Assembly: GCA_017941635.1 (NCBI GenBank)
Contig: JAGAVZ010000041.1
Span: 1 to 50,206 of the forward strand
DNA: 50,206 nt
Origin: Cellulosilyticum sp.
GTDB taxonomy: Bacteria; Bacillota; Clostridia; Lachnospirales; Cellulosilyticaceae
Direction: 5' to 3'
This document shows, in pieces, positions 26,552-35,986 of this stretch. A program made the translations under genes and the position numbers. The first letter of the stretch is position 1. Each line of letters opens with the position of its first letter. The notes below the pieces were generated by a model, which was not told the origin of the DNA, made no database searches, and saw only the letters and a list, made by a program, of their open reading frames with translations.

Positions 26552-28126
26552 ATGTCAGTTGAACTGATTAAGAAACCAATCACACTGGATGAAATGACAA
26601 AAAGAGAAAGTGTTCAGATTATTAAAGAACGCGATTTAATCGTACCTGATGGTAAACCTGATTTACAGTCTATCGTGCAATTAGATGGCCAGGTTTGCAT
26701 TGACCAGATTGATGTATCACAAGATAGGGTTATGTATAGAGGCAGAATTAATGTTTGCATTCTCTATCGTTCAATGGGTAACTCAAAATGTATTCATACA
26801 ATGAAAAATACTATTCCTATTGAAGACTTTGTTATTATTGATGGCGTTAACAAAGACCAGCGTATTGATTTTGATTGCAAGATTGAACATATGAGCTATA
26901 ACGTACTCAATGAACGTAAGGTAAATGTAAAAGCTATCATGAGTGTGGGTGTAGCAGCTACAGGTTGCAAGGATACAACAGTTATTACTGATGTTCATGC
27001 AGAAGGGCCTATAGAAACAAAGGAAGAAGAAATTGAAATTGTCAGCTTGTACACAGAGAAAGAAGATAAAATTATTGTAAAAGAAGATTTGACCGTGCCA
27101 TCTTCTAAACCATGTATCGGTGAAATCTTAAAGTCTGTTGTTAATATTCAGGACGAACAAATCAAACGTACTGAATCTGAGCTTAAATATAATGGTATGA
27201 TTGAAGTTGTTACAATGTATAAAGCAGTAGGAGACGATGACAATGTTGATATTGTAACTCATAGAGTACCTTTTGAAGGCAGCGTTGAAAGTCCACAAGA
27301 GGACGATGAAATGTATATAGATTGTCATTTAGATGTAGAAACATCTTATATGCAAGTGACACCTGATTATGATGGTGAAGATCGTATCATTGAGTGTGAA
27401 TTTGTTATTACAGCTAAATATAGCAATTACAATAAATCTACATATGATACCATTTCTGATGTTTATTGCCCAGGTAAGAAAGTTAAAACAAAGGAAAAAC
27501 AATTGGATTACATGAATCTAAAAGATAAAAAATATGTATGTATTCCAAAGAAAGAAGCTATAGACATGGAAGAAGACTTTGCAGAAGCACCGGAAGTTTT
27601 TTCAATAGAGATAAAACCAACTGTTGAAGATAAAGAATATAATGATGGTATGCTCAATCTAAATGGTATCTTAGAAATTAAAATTGTATATCTTTGCAAA
27701 ACGCCTGATAGCAATGAAATTCAAACCATAATTAATGTGGTACCATTTAATCAAGAAGTTGAAGTGGCTAAGATAGATGGAAAAACAGTAGTTAATCCAT
27801 GCGTAGAAGTTAAAGATGTTAGTGTCTATGCACAAACTAAGAAAGAGATTGTACTTGAATATTTATTGGACTGCATGGTTGAGCTTTATGAAGAAGCAAA
27901 TCTCAATATTTTGGAAGAAATTGAACTAGAAGATATGACAAAAGAAGAAATGGATGCTTATCCAAGTATGACCGTATATCAAGTGAAAAAGGGCGATGAC
28001 TTGTGGGGATTAGCAAAACGCTATAATACTACAGTCAAAGATATTCAGGACCTCAATGATATTGAAATGCCTGATAGTCTAAGAGAAGGACAAAAAATTA
28101 TTATATTAAAGAAAGTACAATTCTAA
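26552..28126 (+). CDS. sipL: SPOCS- and LysM-domain spore morphogenesis protein SipL
   Basis: A 524-aa protein with repeated SPOCS (DUF3794) domains, about residues 30-130, 170-280 and 345-450, and a C-terminal LysM domain (VYQVKKGDDLWGLAKRYNTTVKDIQDLND). This is the architecture of SipL, the clostridial counterpart of SpoVID. SipL binds SpoIVA through the LysM region and fixes the coat to the forespore. GAGGAGGGGGAG supplies a very strong ribosome binding site. Its place after yabG agrees with the role. Confidence 0.9.
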   Translation: MSVELIKKPITLDEMTKRESVQIIKERDLIVPDGKPDLQSIVQLDGQVCIDQIDVSQDRVMYRGRINVCILYRSMGNSKCIHTMKNTIPIEDFVIIDGVNKDQRIDFDCKIEHMSYNVLNERKVNVKAIMSVGVAATGCKDTTVITDVHAEGPIETKEEEIEIVSLYTEKEDKIIVKEDLTVPSSKPCIGEILKSVVNIQDEQIKRTESELKYNGMIEVVTMYKAVGDDDNVDIVTHRVPFEGSVESPQEDDEMYIDCHLDVETSYMQVTPDYDGEDRIIECEFVITAKYSNYNKSTYDTISDVYCPGKKVKTKEKQLDYMNLKDKKYVCIPKKEAIDMEEDFAEAPEVFSIEIKPTVEDKEYNDGMLNLNGILEIKIVYLCKTPDSNEIQTIINVVPFNQEVEVAKIDGKTVVNPCVEVKDVSVYAQTKKEIVLEYLLDCMVELYEEANLNILEEIELEDMTKEEMDAYPSMTVYQVKKGDDLWGLAKRYNTTVKDIQDLNDIEMPDSLREGQKIIILKKVQF

Positions 28127-28142
28127 TGGGATATAGAGTAAA

Positions 28143-28171
28143 AAAGAGGCTACTAGTTAGTCTCTTTTTTG
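28143..28171 (+). terminator. Terminator after sipL
   Basis: AAAGAGGCTA pairs with TAGTCTCTTT and is followed by a T-run. The rest of the 340-nt gap to ispE is AT-rich, with only a promoter recognised. Confidence 0.8.
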
Positions 28172-28399
28172 CATTTTGGCATTATTCAAACCTAAACTGT
28201 TCATAAGGAGTATGCCTTTGTTATATACATTTAGAATCAATATAAAAGTCATAAGAAAATTGAATACGACTTTTTTCATAGTTATGCAATCATAATAAAA
28301 ATAAGATATATGGATAAAATAGACATACATTAAAAAATTGTATTGGTGATATTTTTTAAATTATTTGACTGCATATTGTATACAGGAAATACATTCTGA

Positions 28400-28429
28400 T
28401 TGACTTTGTATTTTAAGTGAGTTTATAAT
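28400..28429 (+). promoter_or_regulatory. Vegetative promoter of ispE
   Basis: TTGACT and a consensus TATAAT are separated by 18 bp, 39 nt ahead of the ispE start. Confidence 0.65.
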
Positions 28430-28467
28430 AATAAAAAATAAGTCATTTATGTTAAGGGAGCAAAAGA

Positions 28468-29397
28468 ATGAACTCAATTATATTAAAAGGAAGAGCTAAG
28501 ATTAATTTAACGCTTGATGTAGTTGGGAAAAGAGATAATGGATACCATGATTTAAAAATGATTATGCAGACTGTTAATCTTTACGACACTATCTACATCC
28601 GTAAAACAAAAGTCTTGGGTGTGAGATTAAAATCAAATTATTCATGGCTTCCTACAAATGAGAAAAATATTGCATATAAAGCAGCGGAATTATTTTTTAA
28701 GGAGTCTGGAATCGATGGTGGTGTTGCTATTGAGATTACAAAACGTATTCCAGTGGCAGCAGGCTTGGCTGGAGGAAGTACAGATGCTGCAGCAACTTTA
28801 GTTGGTTTAAATAGATTATATGAAACACACTATTCCAAAGAGAAATTAATGGAGATGGGGTTACAATTAGGTGCAGACGTACCTTTCTGTATTGCACGTG
28901 GAACAATGCTAGCAGAAGGGATTGGTGAAGAGCTTACACCTTTAACACCTATGCCAACTACTTATGTTGTTTTAGTAAAACCACCATTTAGCGCATCTAC
29001 AGCAGCTGTCTATAAAGAGTTAGATATCAACAATATCAAAGAGCATCCAAAGACAGATGTTGTGATTCAAGCATTAGAAGAAGGTAACGTACAAGAGATT
29101 GCGAATAATATGTCTAACGTATTAGAAGATGTGACAATTTCAATGTATCCAGAGATTGCAAAAATTAAAGAAGAATTCATGCAGCAAGGTGCTATGGGTA
29201 CTATGATGAGTGGCAGTGGTTCTACTGTTTTTGGATTGTTTGAAACAGAAGAAGCAGCACAGAAAGCATGCAAATATTTTAAAGTAAATCATGATATAAG
29301 AGAGGTCTATGTAACAACTACGTATTCGCCTAGTAGTTCAAATACAAAACTACACCAAAATCGTAAAAAAGGCCCTAGAAGAAGAGGTGTTAAATAA
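28468..29397 (+). CDS. ispE: 4-diphosphocytidyl-2-C-methyl-D-erythritol kinase IspE
   Basis: A 309-aa GHMP kinase that phosphorylates CDP-methylerythritol in the MEP pathway to isoprenoids. The N-terminal GRAKINLTLDVVGKRDNGYHDL, the ATP loop PVAAGLAGGSTDAAA and the late MMSGSGSTVFGLF motif are intact. It is 20-25 residues longer than usual, ending in a basic tail (NRKKGPRRRGVK). The stop overlaps the ATG of the GntR gene by one base (TAATG), so both are co-translated. Confidence 0.95.
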   Translation: MNSIILKGRAKINLTLDVVGKRDNGYHDLKMIMQTVNLYDTIYIRKTKVLGVRLKSNYSWLPTNEKNIAYKAAELFFKESGIDGGVAIEITKRIPVAAGLAGGSTDAAATLVGLNRLYETHYSKEKLMEMGLQLGADVPFCIARGTMLAEGIGEELTPLTPMPTTYVVLVKPPFSASTAAVYKELDINNIKEHPKTDVVIQALEEGNVQEIANNMSNVLEDVTISMYPEIAKIKEEFMQQGAMGTMMSGSGSTVFGLFETEEAAQKACKYFKVNHDIREVYVTTTYSPSSSNTKLHQNRKKGPRRRGVK

Positions 29398-30077
29398 TGT
29401 TAGAGGATACCTACAATATGAAGATTAATGAGTATCTCCCATTAAGAGATATTGTTTTTCAAACACTAAGAAATGCAATTATTATAGGAGAATTACAACC
29501 TGGTGAGCGTTTAATGGAGACACAGCTTGCTGAGAAATTAGGTGTTAGTAGGACACCTATTAGAGAAGCAATTAGAAAATTAGAACTTGAAGGTCTTGTC
29601 ATTATGGTGCCAAGAAAAGGGGCGCAAGTAGCTCAATTCACCGAGAAAGACATTCAAGATGTGCTTGAAGTACGTGCAGCATTAGAATCTTTAGCAGCAA
29701 AATTAGCATGCAAACGCATGGATGATCGTTCATTCCTTAAATTACAATTAGCCATTGCAGAATATAGCTATGCAGCAAAAAATAAAGATTTAGAGATGAT
29801 GATTGAAAAAGATGTGGAATTCCACGACATCATCTGTAATGCTACACAAAATGATAAGCTCATTCAGTTATTTAATAACTTAAAAGAGCAGGTGAACCGT
29901 TACCGTATTACTTATCTCAAAAATGTTGAAGATAGTGAGACAGTAGAGGCAGAGCACTTAGCAATTTTAGAAGCATTAAAGAATAAGGATGAAGATGTGG
30001 CAAGCTTACTTGCATCAAAACATATTCATACACAATGTGATACAATTACAGACTTTGTAAAAGGTAAATGTCAGTAA
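29397..30077 (+). CDS. GntR-family regulator, FadR/FCD type
   Basis: A 226-aa DNA-binding protein. The N-terminal winged helix (LGVSRTPIREAIRKLELEGLV) is followed by an all-helical FCD ligand domain with the expected metal-binding histidines (EFHDIICNA, EHLAILEAL, HIHTQ). FCD regulators sense small organic acids. The target is unknown, and coupling to ispE by a one-base overlap may be only an expression arrangement. A hairpin terminator follows at once. Confidence 0.9.
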   Translation: MLEDTYNMKINEYLPLRDIVFQTLRNAIIIGELQPGERLMETQLAEKLGVSRTPIREAIRKLELEGLVIMVPRKGAQVAQFTEKDIQDVLEVRAALESLAAKLACKRMDDRSFLKLQLAIAEYSYAAKNKDLEMMIEKDVEFHDIICNATQNDKLIQLFNNLKEQVNRYRITYLKNVEDSETVEAEHLAILEALKNKDEDVASLLASKHIHTQCDTITDFVKGKCQ

Positions 30078-30092
30078 TGAATGAGATAGAGG

Positions 30093-30131
30093 AAAAATAG
30101 GGTATACCAATAGGGTATGCCCTATTTTTTA
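30093..30131 (+). terminator. Terminator of the ispE-gntR operon
   Basis: AAAAATAGGGtATACC pairs with GGGTATgCCCTATTTTT. The 400 nt from here to pgcA contain a cre-like site and are otherwise AT-rich without a recognisable gene. Confidence 0.9.
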
Positions 30132-30398
30132 GATAAGGATATTTGCAAAGAATGGTGTCAATAAATTAACGAATATAGGATAAAAGTTAATATAATACAT
30201 TTTGATAACTATATTAGAATAAATAATATTTAGAGTTAATCAAATTAAAATTTATGTTGATATAGGATACTTAGAAGATAAGTAAAGCATAGATTAGGTA
30301 GATTTGAGTTAAATAATAGGAAATTCATAGTAGCCAAAAATATTTTTTGGGTTATTTTACACAAAGTGGTAAGATAAAAAAGCGTGTTATATCAATAT

Positions 30399-30412
30399 TG
30401 GAAACGATTACA
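30399..30412. promoter_or_regulatory. Candidate cre (CcpA) site upstream of pgcA
   Basis: TGGAAACGATTACA fits the catabolite-responsive consensus TGWAANCGNTNWCA at all fixed positions but one. It lies 120 nt upstream of the phosphoglucomutase gene, a plausible carbon-control target. Confidence 0.4.
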
Positions 30413-30531
30413 TATAAATAAAATTAATAGATAATGCAAAATATTTAGACATTGGTCATGTGGTAATATTATCAAGTTAATGATAAAATAAGAGCAAATA
30501 CATAATAAATAAAATATTAGGAGGGTAACAA

Positions 30532-32253
30532 ATGAATTTCAAAGAAAACTATGAAGCATGGTTAGCTAGTGAAACAATTGATGAAACAACTAAAGCAGAG
30601 TTAAAAGCACTTACAGATGAAAAAGAAATCGAAGATAGATTTTATAAGAACCTAGAATTTGGTACTGGTGGTCTTAGAGGTAAGATTGCAGCTGGTACAA
30701 ATAGAATGAATGTCTATACAATTGGTAAAGCAACACAAGGGCTTGCAACTTATTTAGTAAAAAACTTCACTAATCCAAGCGTGGCAATTGGTTTCGATTC
30801 AAGAAACTTTTCAGATACATTTGCAGAAACAGCAGCTAGAGTATTAGCAGCAAATGGTGTAAAAGCTTATTTATATGAAAGCTTACGTCCAACACCAATG
30901 GTTTCATTTGCAGTAAGACATTTAAATGCAGATGCAGGTATTGTGGTAACAGCATCTCACAATCCAAAAGAATACAATGGTTACAAAGTATATGGCAGCG
31001 ATGGCGGACAGGTTACAGATAATGCAGCTAATGAAATTTTAAGCTACATCAATAACATTGATATTTTTGGTGATGTAAAAACAATGAGCAAAGAAGAAGC
31101 GATGGAAAAAGGTCTTCTTGTTTACATTGGTGAAGAAGTGGATAACGCTTACTATGAAAGAGTAGAATCTCTTGTAGTTAACAAACAATTAGTAAAAGAT
31201 CATGCTTCAGAATTAAAAATTATCTACACACCAATCCATGGTAGTGGAAATATCCCAGTTAGAACAATGCTTAAGAGATTAGGTTATGAAAATGTAAGTG
31301 TTGTAAAAGAACAGGAATTACCAAACGGAAACTTCCCAACAGCACCATATCCAAATCCAGAAGTACCACAAGTATTTGAAATTGCTATTGAGATGGCAAA
31401 AGAAGTAGGGCCAGACCTTATTTTTGGTACTGACCCAGACTGCGATAGAATTGGTGTAATTGTAAAAGAAGATAGCGGAGAATATAAAGTATTAACAGGA
31501 AACCAAGTAGGCGTACTTCTTTCTGACTACATGCTTAATGCAAGAAAAGAAACAGGTGTACTTAGCTCAAAAGATACACTTATCAAAACAATCGTAACAA
31601 CAGAAATGGCTGCTAGAGTAGCAGAAGCTTACGATGCACAAATCATGAATGTGTTAACAGGATTCAAATACATTGGTGAAAAAATTGAGCAATTCGAGCA
31701 AACAGGTTCTAATAACTTTGTATTAGGATTTGAAGAAAGCTATGGTTACTTATCAGGTGGTTTTGTACGAGATAAAGATGCTGTTATCGCAGCAACACTT
31801 ATTGCTGAAATGGCTCTTTACTACAAAACAAAAGGTAAAAACCTTGCTCAGGCGCTTCATGATTTATTTGAGAAATATGGTTACTACAAAGAAAACCTTA
31901 TCTCTATCACAATGGAAGGTAAAGATGGCCAAGAACAAATTGCTGCAATGATTACAAACCTTAGAGAAAATATGCCAAAAGAAGTAAATGGTGTAAAAAT
32001 CGCAACTAGCGAAGATTATAAACTTTCTAAACGTGTGAATAACATTGAAGGAACAGAAGAAGAAATCTTCTTACCAAAATCAAATGTTCTTAAATTTATT
32101 CTTGAAGATAAGAGCTGGTTTGTAATTCGTCCTTCTGGTACAGAACCAAAAGTTAAAATTTATGCATCTGTAGTAGGCGTTAATGTAGAGGATGCAGAAG
32201 CTAAATGTGATGAATTTGTAAAAGCAATTAAAGTTATTTTAAATGTAAAGTAA
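30532..32253 (+). CDS. pgcA: Phosphoglucomutase / phosphomannomutase
   Basis: A 573-aa alpha-phosphohexomutase that interconverts glucose 1- and 6-phosphate. The phosphoserine loop is VTASHNPKEYNGYK with Ser142. The Mg loop is GTDPDCDR, the sugar-binding loop GFEESYGYL and the phosphate-binding loop RPSGTEPKVKIY. The length fits PgcA/YbbT, which supplies glucose 1-phosphate for polymer and lipid glycosylation. AGGAGGGT precedes the start. Codon choice is markedly more biased than in nearby genes, consistent with high expression. Confidence 0.95.
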   Translation: MNFKENYEAWLASETIDETTKAELKALTDEKEIEDRFYKNLEFGTGGLRGKIAAGTNRMNVYTIGKATQGLATYLVKNFTNPSVAIGFDSRNFSDTFAETAARVLAANGVKAYLYESLRPTPMVSFAVRHLNADAGIVVTASHNPKEYNGYKVYGSDGGQVTDNAANEILSYINNIDIFGDVKTMSKEEAMEKGLLVYIGEEVDNAYYERVESLVVNKQLVKDHASELKIIYTPIHGSGNIPVRTMLKRLGYENVSVVKEQELPNGNFPTAPYPNPEVPQVFEIAIEMAKEVGPDLIFGTDPDCDRIGVIVKEDSGEYKVLTGNQVGVLLSDYMLNARKETGVLSSKDTLIKTIVTTEMAARVAEAYDAQIMNVLTGFKYIGEKIEQFEQTGSNNFVLGFEESYGYLSGGFVRDKDAVIAATLIAEMALYYKTKGKNLAQALHDLFEKYGYYKENLISITMEGKDGQEQIAAMITNLRENMPKEVNGVKIATSEDYKLSKRVNNIEGTEEEIFLPKSNVLKFILEDKSWFVIRPSGTEPKVKIYASVVGVNVEDAEAKCDEFVKAIKVILNVK

Positions 32254-32305
32254 TAAGTAAAGGAATATCGAAGAAAGAGTAGTTTGTTTATATCCCTTTG
32301 GTACT

Positions 32306-32356
32306 GTATAGGTGTAAATGAAATCATAAACATGGTTTTATTTACACCTATTTTTA
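32306..32356 (+). terminator. Terminator after pgcA
   Basis: ATAGGTGTAAAT pairs with ATTTACACCTAT and is followed by TTTTT. Confidence 0.9.
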
Positions 32357-32666
32357 GGCATATGAATTTAAGAAATGGTACTAGCATTTTGTGTTCTTAT
32401 TAGAATGATTACTAGTTTATGTACTATATTTGTTTAGGGTAAAAAAGAGTTACGAGGAAAAATATTACAAATTATTGTGTTAATCAGAGAAGATTGGACA
32501 TATATTATACGAGGGGATTTATGGGAATTTTTTTAGCTATTCAACGTAAAATCAGGTAAAACAAATGATTATATATTAAAAGTTAAAAAAATATCAAGTA
32601 AAACTTTAGTAAAATATATTGCAATTCATTCTAAATTAGGTAGAATATGTAATGGGAGTCAGGTAA

Positions 32667-33150
32667 ATGGATATAATCAGACAAATTTCGCAACTTTGTG
32701 AAGTATCCATGGCAACTGTGTCTAGGTACCTTTAATGAAGAGGAACTCTTTAAAAAAAACAAAACTATACAATGCTTTTTATTGGTTCAGACAGAAGAGA
32801 TTATCAATATGATCGTATAATCATGTATTATAGAGAAGGCCTCAATCAAATGGTCAAATACATATTGGATGATAAGGGCTATGGCAGCTTAGGCTACATA
32901 GGCGGTTATTATGAGACTGAGCACTTAATAATTGGTAAGACAAGACATCTAGAGTTGATAAATGCTCTAAAACAACATGATGCTTACAACGAGGCACGTT
33001 TCTCTGTGTAAATATATTCAGATGGTTCCTGATTTTGTGTAGGAAGTAGCAATCAAGCGGCTGCCTGAGAGAATTACAGGAAGCAAAATAGAAACGATAA
33101 CAGGTACTTTGCTATCAAAATTATGTGAAGTGCAAATTAGAAGTTGGTAA
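32667..33150 (+). pseudogene. Decayed LacI/GalR-family regulator
   Basis: Three pieces of one regulator are readable in different frames. At 32667 a LacI-type helix-turn-helix reads MDIIRQISQLCEVSMATVSRYL and stops at 32733. From 32772 to 33011 a core-domain piece reads LNQMVKYILDDKGYGSLGYIGGYYE followed by RHLELINALKQHDAYNE, like EbgR/GalR. Near 33050-33150 another frame reads AIKRLPERITG and ends RSW*, like a LacI C-terminus. Stops, shifts and missing segments mean no functional protein is made. The lost regulator may once have governed pgcA or a gene now deleted. Confidence 0.75.
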
Positions 33151-33243
33151 ATTTTGTAGTAAGTGAACTACTTATAGGTAGTGCATTTATTTAATAAATC
33201 AGCCTTATTAAAGGTAATATGTCTAAAGTATATGGAGGATAAA

Positions 33244-34296
33244 ATGAAAAAGTTATTTTCAATGTTAATGGCAACTACTTTATGTGTGTCAGCACTTACA
33301 GGATGTGGTAGTAGCTCAGAAGCAACTAACACAGATTCTACAGGAGCAAAAGAAATCGATAAGTTAACAGTAGCTTTCGTACCTTCTAGAGATCCAGAAG
33401 AAATTGTAACAATGACAGAACCTTTAAAAGACATGCTTAAAACAGAATTAGCAAACGAAGGTTACAATGTAGGTGAAGTTGAAATCACAGTTGGAACAAA
33501 CTACGAAGCAGTAGGTGAAGCTCTTAGCGCAGGTACAGCTGATGTTGGTTTAATTCCAGGTGGAACATACGTATTATACGATGACGGTGCAGAAGTAATT
33601 TTAACAGCAACACGTGATGCCCTTAACAAAGACTCTGACAATGCTAAAGACTGGAATGATGGAAAAGCAACAGAAGGAACAGAAGAACAAGCTGTTTCTT
33701 ACCGTTCATTAATCATTGCAGGTCCATCAGAAAAAGGTCAAGAACTTAGCGCAAAAGTTAATGCTGGTGAAGAACTTACATGGGAAGATTTAGATTCAGC
33801 TAACTGGAGCATCATGTCTACAACATCTCCAGCAGGTTATATCTACCCAGCTTTATGGTTACAAGAAAACTATGATAAAGGTATTACAGACTTATCAAGT
33901 GCTGTACAATCTGACTCATACGGAAGTGCTTTCGCTAGATTAGCAGCAGGTCAAGTAGACGTATTACTTTGCTACGCAGATGCACGTCGTGACAATGAAG
34001 ATAAATGGACAAGTGAATTCTCTAGACCAGCATCTATCTGGGAAGAAACAAACGTTATCGGTGTAACACCAGCTATCTACAATGATACAGTAAGTGTAAG
34101 TACAACATCTGATATTATGACAGATGATTTAAAACAAGCACTTAAAAATGCCTTCATCAACATTGGTAAAACAGAAGAAGGTAAAGAAGTAATTGCAGTA
34201 TATAGCCACAATGGTTATGAAGAAGCACAACCATCTGATTACGATGATGAACGTGCAGCTCAAGAATTAATCAAACAACTTAACGCAGCAAAATAA
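33244..34296 (+). CDS. phnD: Phosphonate-type ABC transporter substrate-binding lipoprotein PhnD
   Basis: A 350-aa lipoprotein with lipobox ALTGCGSS (Cys21). The PhnD-family domain shows VAFVPSRDPEEI, GTADVGLIPGGTYVLY, TSPAGYIYPALWL and the AAGQVDVLLCYADARRD segment. It binds phosphonates, phosphite or phosphate esters outside the cell. ATG 33244 with a GGAGGAT site is used. The open frame from GTG 33181 has no ribosome binding site and would bury the signal peptide. It opens a four-gene transporter operon without C-P lyase genes. Confidence 0.9.
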   Translation: MKKLFSMLMATTLCVSALTGCGSSSEATNTDSTGAKEIDKLTVAFVPSRDPEEIVTMTEPLKDMLKTELANEGYNVGEVEITVGTNYEAVGEALSAGTADVGLIPGGTYVLYDDGAEVILTATRDALNKDSDNAKDWNDGKATEGTEEQAVSYRSLIIAGPSEKGQELSAKVNAGEELTWEDLDSANWSIMSTTSPAGYIYPALWLQENYDKGITDLSSAVQSDSYGSAFARLAAGQVDVLLCYADARRDNEDKWTSEFSRPASIWEETNVIGVTPAIYNDTVSVSTTSDIMTDDLKQALKNAFINIGKTEEGKEVIAVYSHNGYEEAQPSDYDDERAAQELIKQLNAAK

Positions 34297-34311
34297 GCTG
34301 ATTATGGCAAG

Positions 34312-34347
34312 ATAATGGGTGGCTTGATGCTTACCCATTATTTTTTG
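34312..34347 (+). terminator. Intercistronic terminator between phnD and phnC
   Basis: TAATGGGT pairs with ACCCATTA and is followed by six T. It lies inside the operon, so it probably lets the binding protein be made in excess over the membrane and ATPase subunits. Confidence 0.75.
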
Positions 34348-34390
34348 CAACAAAATATAAAACTACCCTTAAGGAGAAACGAGGCGACAT

Positions 34391-35149
34391 ATGATTAAAT
34401 TTGATAATGTAAGTAAAACCTACCCAAATGGCGTGAAAGGTTTAAAAAATGTTTCGCTTGAAATCGAACAAGGCGAATTTGTAGCGATTATCGGACTTTC
34501 TGGTGCTGGTAAATCAACACTTATTCGTACTATTAACCGTGTTCATGATATTTCAGAAGGTACACTTACAGTAGATGGTGTTAATGTACGTGGGTTAAAA
34601 GGGAAAGCTCTTAGACAGTTTCGTAGAGGAATCGGTATGATATTCCAATCTTTTAACCTAGTTACAAGAACAACAGTTATTAATAACGTATTAACTTCTA
34701 ATATTCCAGATTTACCATTCTGGCGTGTATTATTAGGTGCTTACCCTAAAGAGCACAAAGTAGCAGCATTAGAAGCATTAGACAAAGTAGGTATTTTAGA
34801 AAAAGCTTATACTAGAGTAGACCAACTTTCAGGTGGTCAACAACAAAGAGTTGCGCTTGCTAGAACATTAGCTCAAAATCCTAAAATTATCTTAGCTGAT
34901 GAGCCAGTAGCAGCATTAGACCCTGTAACAGCAAAACAAGTTATGGACGATTTCAGACGTATTAATAGAGAAATGAATATTTCAGTTCTTATCAACATTC
35001 ACCACGTAGACTTAGCTTTAGAGTACTGTGACCGTGTAATTGGTATCAGAGCTGGTGAGGTTGTATATGATGGACCAAGTAGCAAGGTAACACAAGAAGT
35101 ATTAGACCAAATCTACTGTGGTCAAGAAATTGGTAAAATGGAGGAATAA
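34391..35149 (+). CDS. phnC: Phosphonate-type ABC transporter ATPase PhnC
   Basis: A 252-aa ATPase. Motifs are Walker A GLSGAGKST, Q-loop FQSFNLV, signature LSGGQ, Walker B IILADEPV, D-loop AALDP and the H-loop INIHH. The insert IPDLPFWRVLLGAYPKEHK is typical of PhnC. It is followed after one base by phnE, whose ribosome binding site (GGAGG) lies within its last codons. Confidence 0.95.
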   Translation: MIKFDNVSKTYPNGVKGLKNVSLEIEQGEFVAIIGLSGAGKSTLIRTINRVHDISEGTLTVDGVNVRGLKGKALRQFRRGIGMIFQSFNLVTRTTVINNVLTSNIPDLPFWRVLLGAYPKEHKVAALEALDKVGILEKAYTRVDQLSGGQQQRVALARTLAQNPKIILADEPVAALDPVTAKQVMDDFRRINREMNISVLINIHHVDLALEYCDRVIGIRAGEVVYDGPSSKVTQEVLDQIYCGQEIGKMEE

Positions 35150-35150
35150 A

Positions 35151-35972
35151 ATGAACTTGTACGATAAAATTTTTCCGCCAAAGAAGTTTACACTTGCAGA
35201 TGGAAAAGAAGTATTTGAACGTCGTTCACGCATGCCTCTCATCATTCTTTTAATTGTAATCGCATCTTGGATTTCAATCGAGGTTACAGGATTCGATATG
35301 GATGTAATCTTTAAAAGAGGTAAGTACTTCTTTGATATTTTAAAACAAATGTTTCCGCCAGATACAGCTTATATGAGTGCTATTTGGGGACCACTTTTTG
35401 ACACGATTAAAATGTCGCTATTAGGTTCAGCAATTGGAGCGATTGTAGCTATTCCATTCTCAGTTATTGCAGCAAGCAATATCATTCATAATAAATTTAT
35501 CTTAACGATTGTACGTTTATTTTTCAGTTTAGTAAGAACAATCCCAACCCTAGTTATTGCATTAATTGCAACTTATATCTTTGGATTAGGAACTTTAGCA
35601 GGGACAACAGCGATTGCTGTCTTCACTTTTGCATATGTAGGTAAATTATTATATGAGCAAATTGAAACAGTAGACATGGGTGCTTATGAAGCGATGGAAT
35701 CATTTGGTGCAACAAAATTAAAATCTTTTGCAGCAGCCATTGTACCACAAGTATTACCAGGTTATATTGCAAACTGTTTATTCTGTTTTGAAGGTAATGT
35801 AAGATATGCAGCTATCTTAGGATATGTAGGTGCAGGTGGACTTGGTCTTATCTTAAATGAAAAAATTGGATGGCGTGAATATAGTAGTGTAGGTATGATT
35901 TTAGTTGCTTTATTCGGAGCAGTTATTATTATCGAAGCTATTAGTCATTATTTACGTAAGAAATTAACTTAG
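35151..35972 (+). CDS. phnE: Phosphonate-type ABC transporter permease PhnE (first)
   Basis: A 273-aa permease with six predicted helices and the coupling loop EAMESFGATKLKSFAAAIVP. The PhnE end motif ILGYVGAGGLG is present. ATG 35151 is used; the longer frame from 35118 overlaps phnC and was rejected. With the next gene it forms a heterodimeric channel. Confidence 0.93.
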   Translation: MNLYDKIFPPKKFTLADGKEVFERRSRMPLIILLIVIASWISIEVTGFDMDVIFKRGKYFFDILKQMFPPDTAYMSAIWGPLFDTIKMSLLGSAIGAIVAIPFSVIAASNIIHNKFILTIVRLFFSLVRTIPTLVIALIATYIFGLGTLAGTTAIAVFTFAYVGKLLYEQIETVDMGAYEAMESFGATKLKSFAAAIVPQVLPGYIANCLFCFEGNVRYAAILGYVGAGGLGLILNEKIGWREYSSVGMILVALFGAVIIIEAISHYLRKKLT

Positions 35973-35986
35973 GAAGGAGTAGTGAA

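Noticed and set aside
33181-33243. Longer PhnD frame from GTG 33181
   Set aside because: No ribosome binding site, and it would place 21 residues before a perfect lipoprotein signal peptide.
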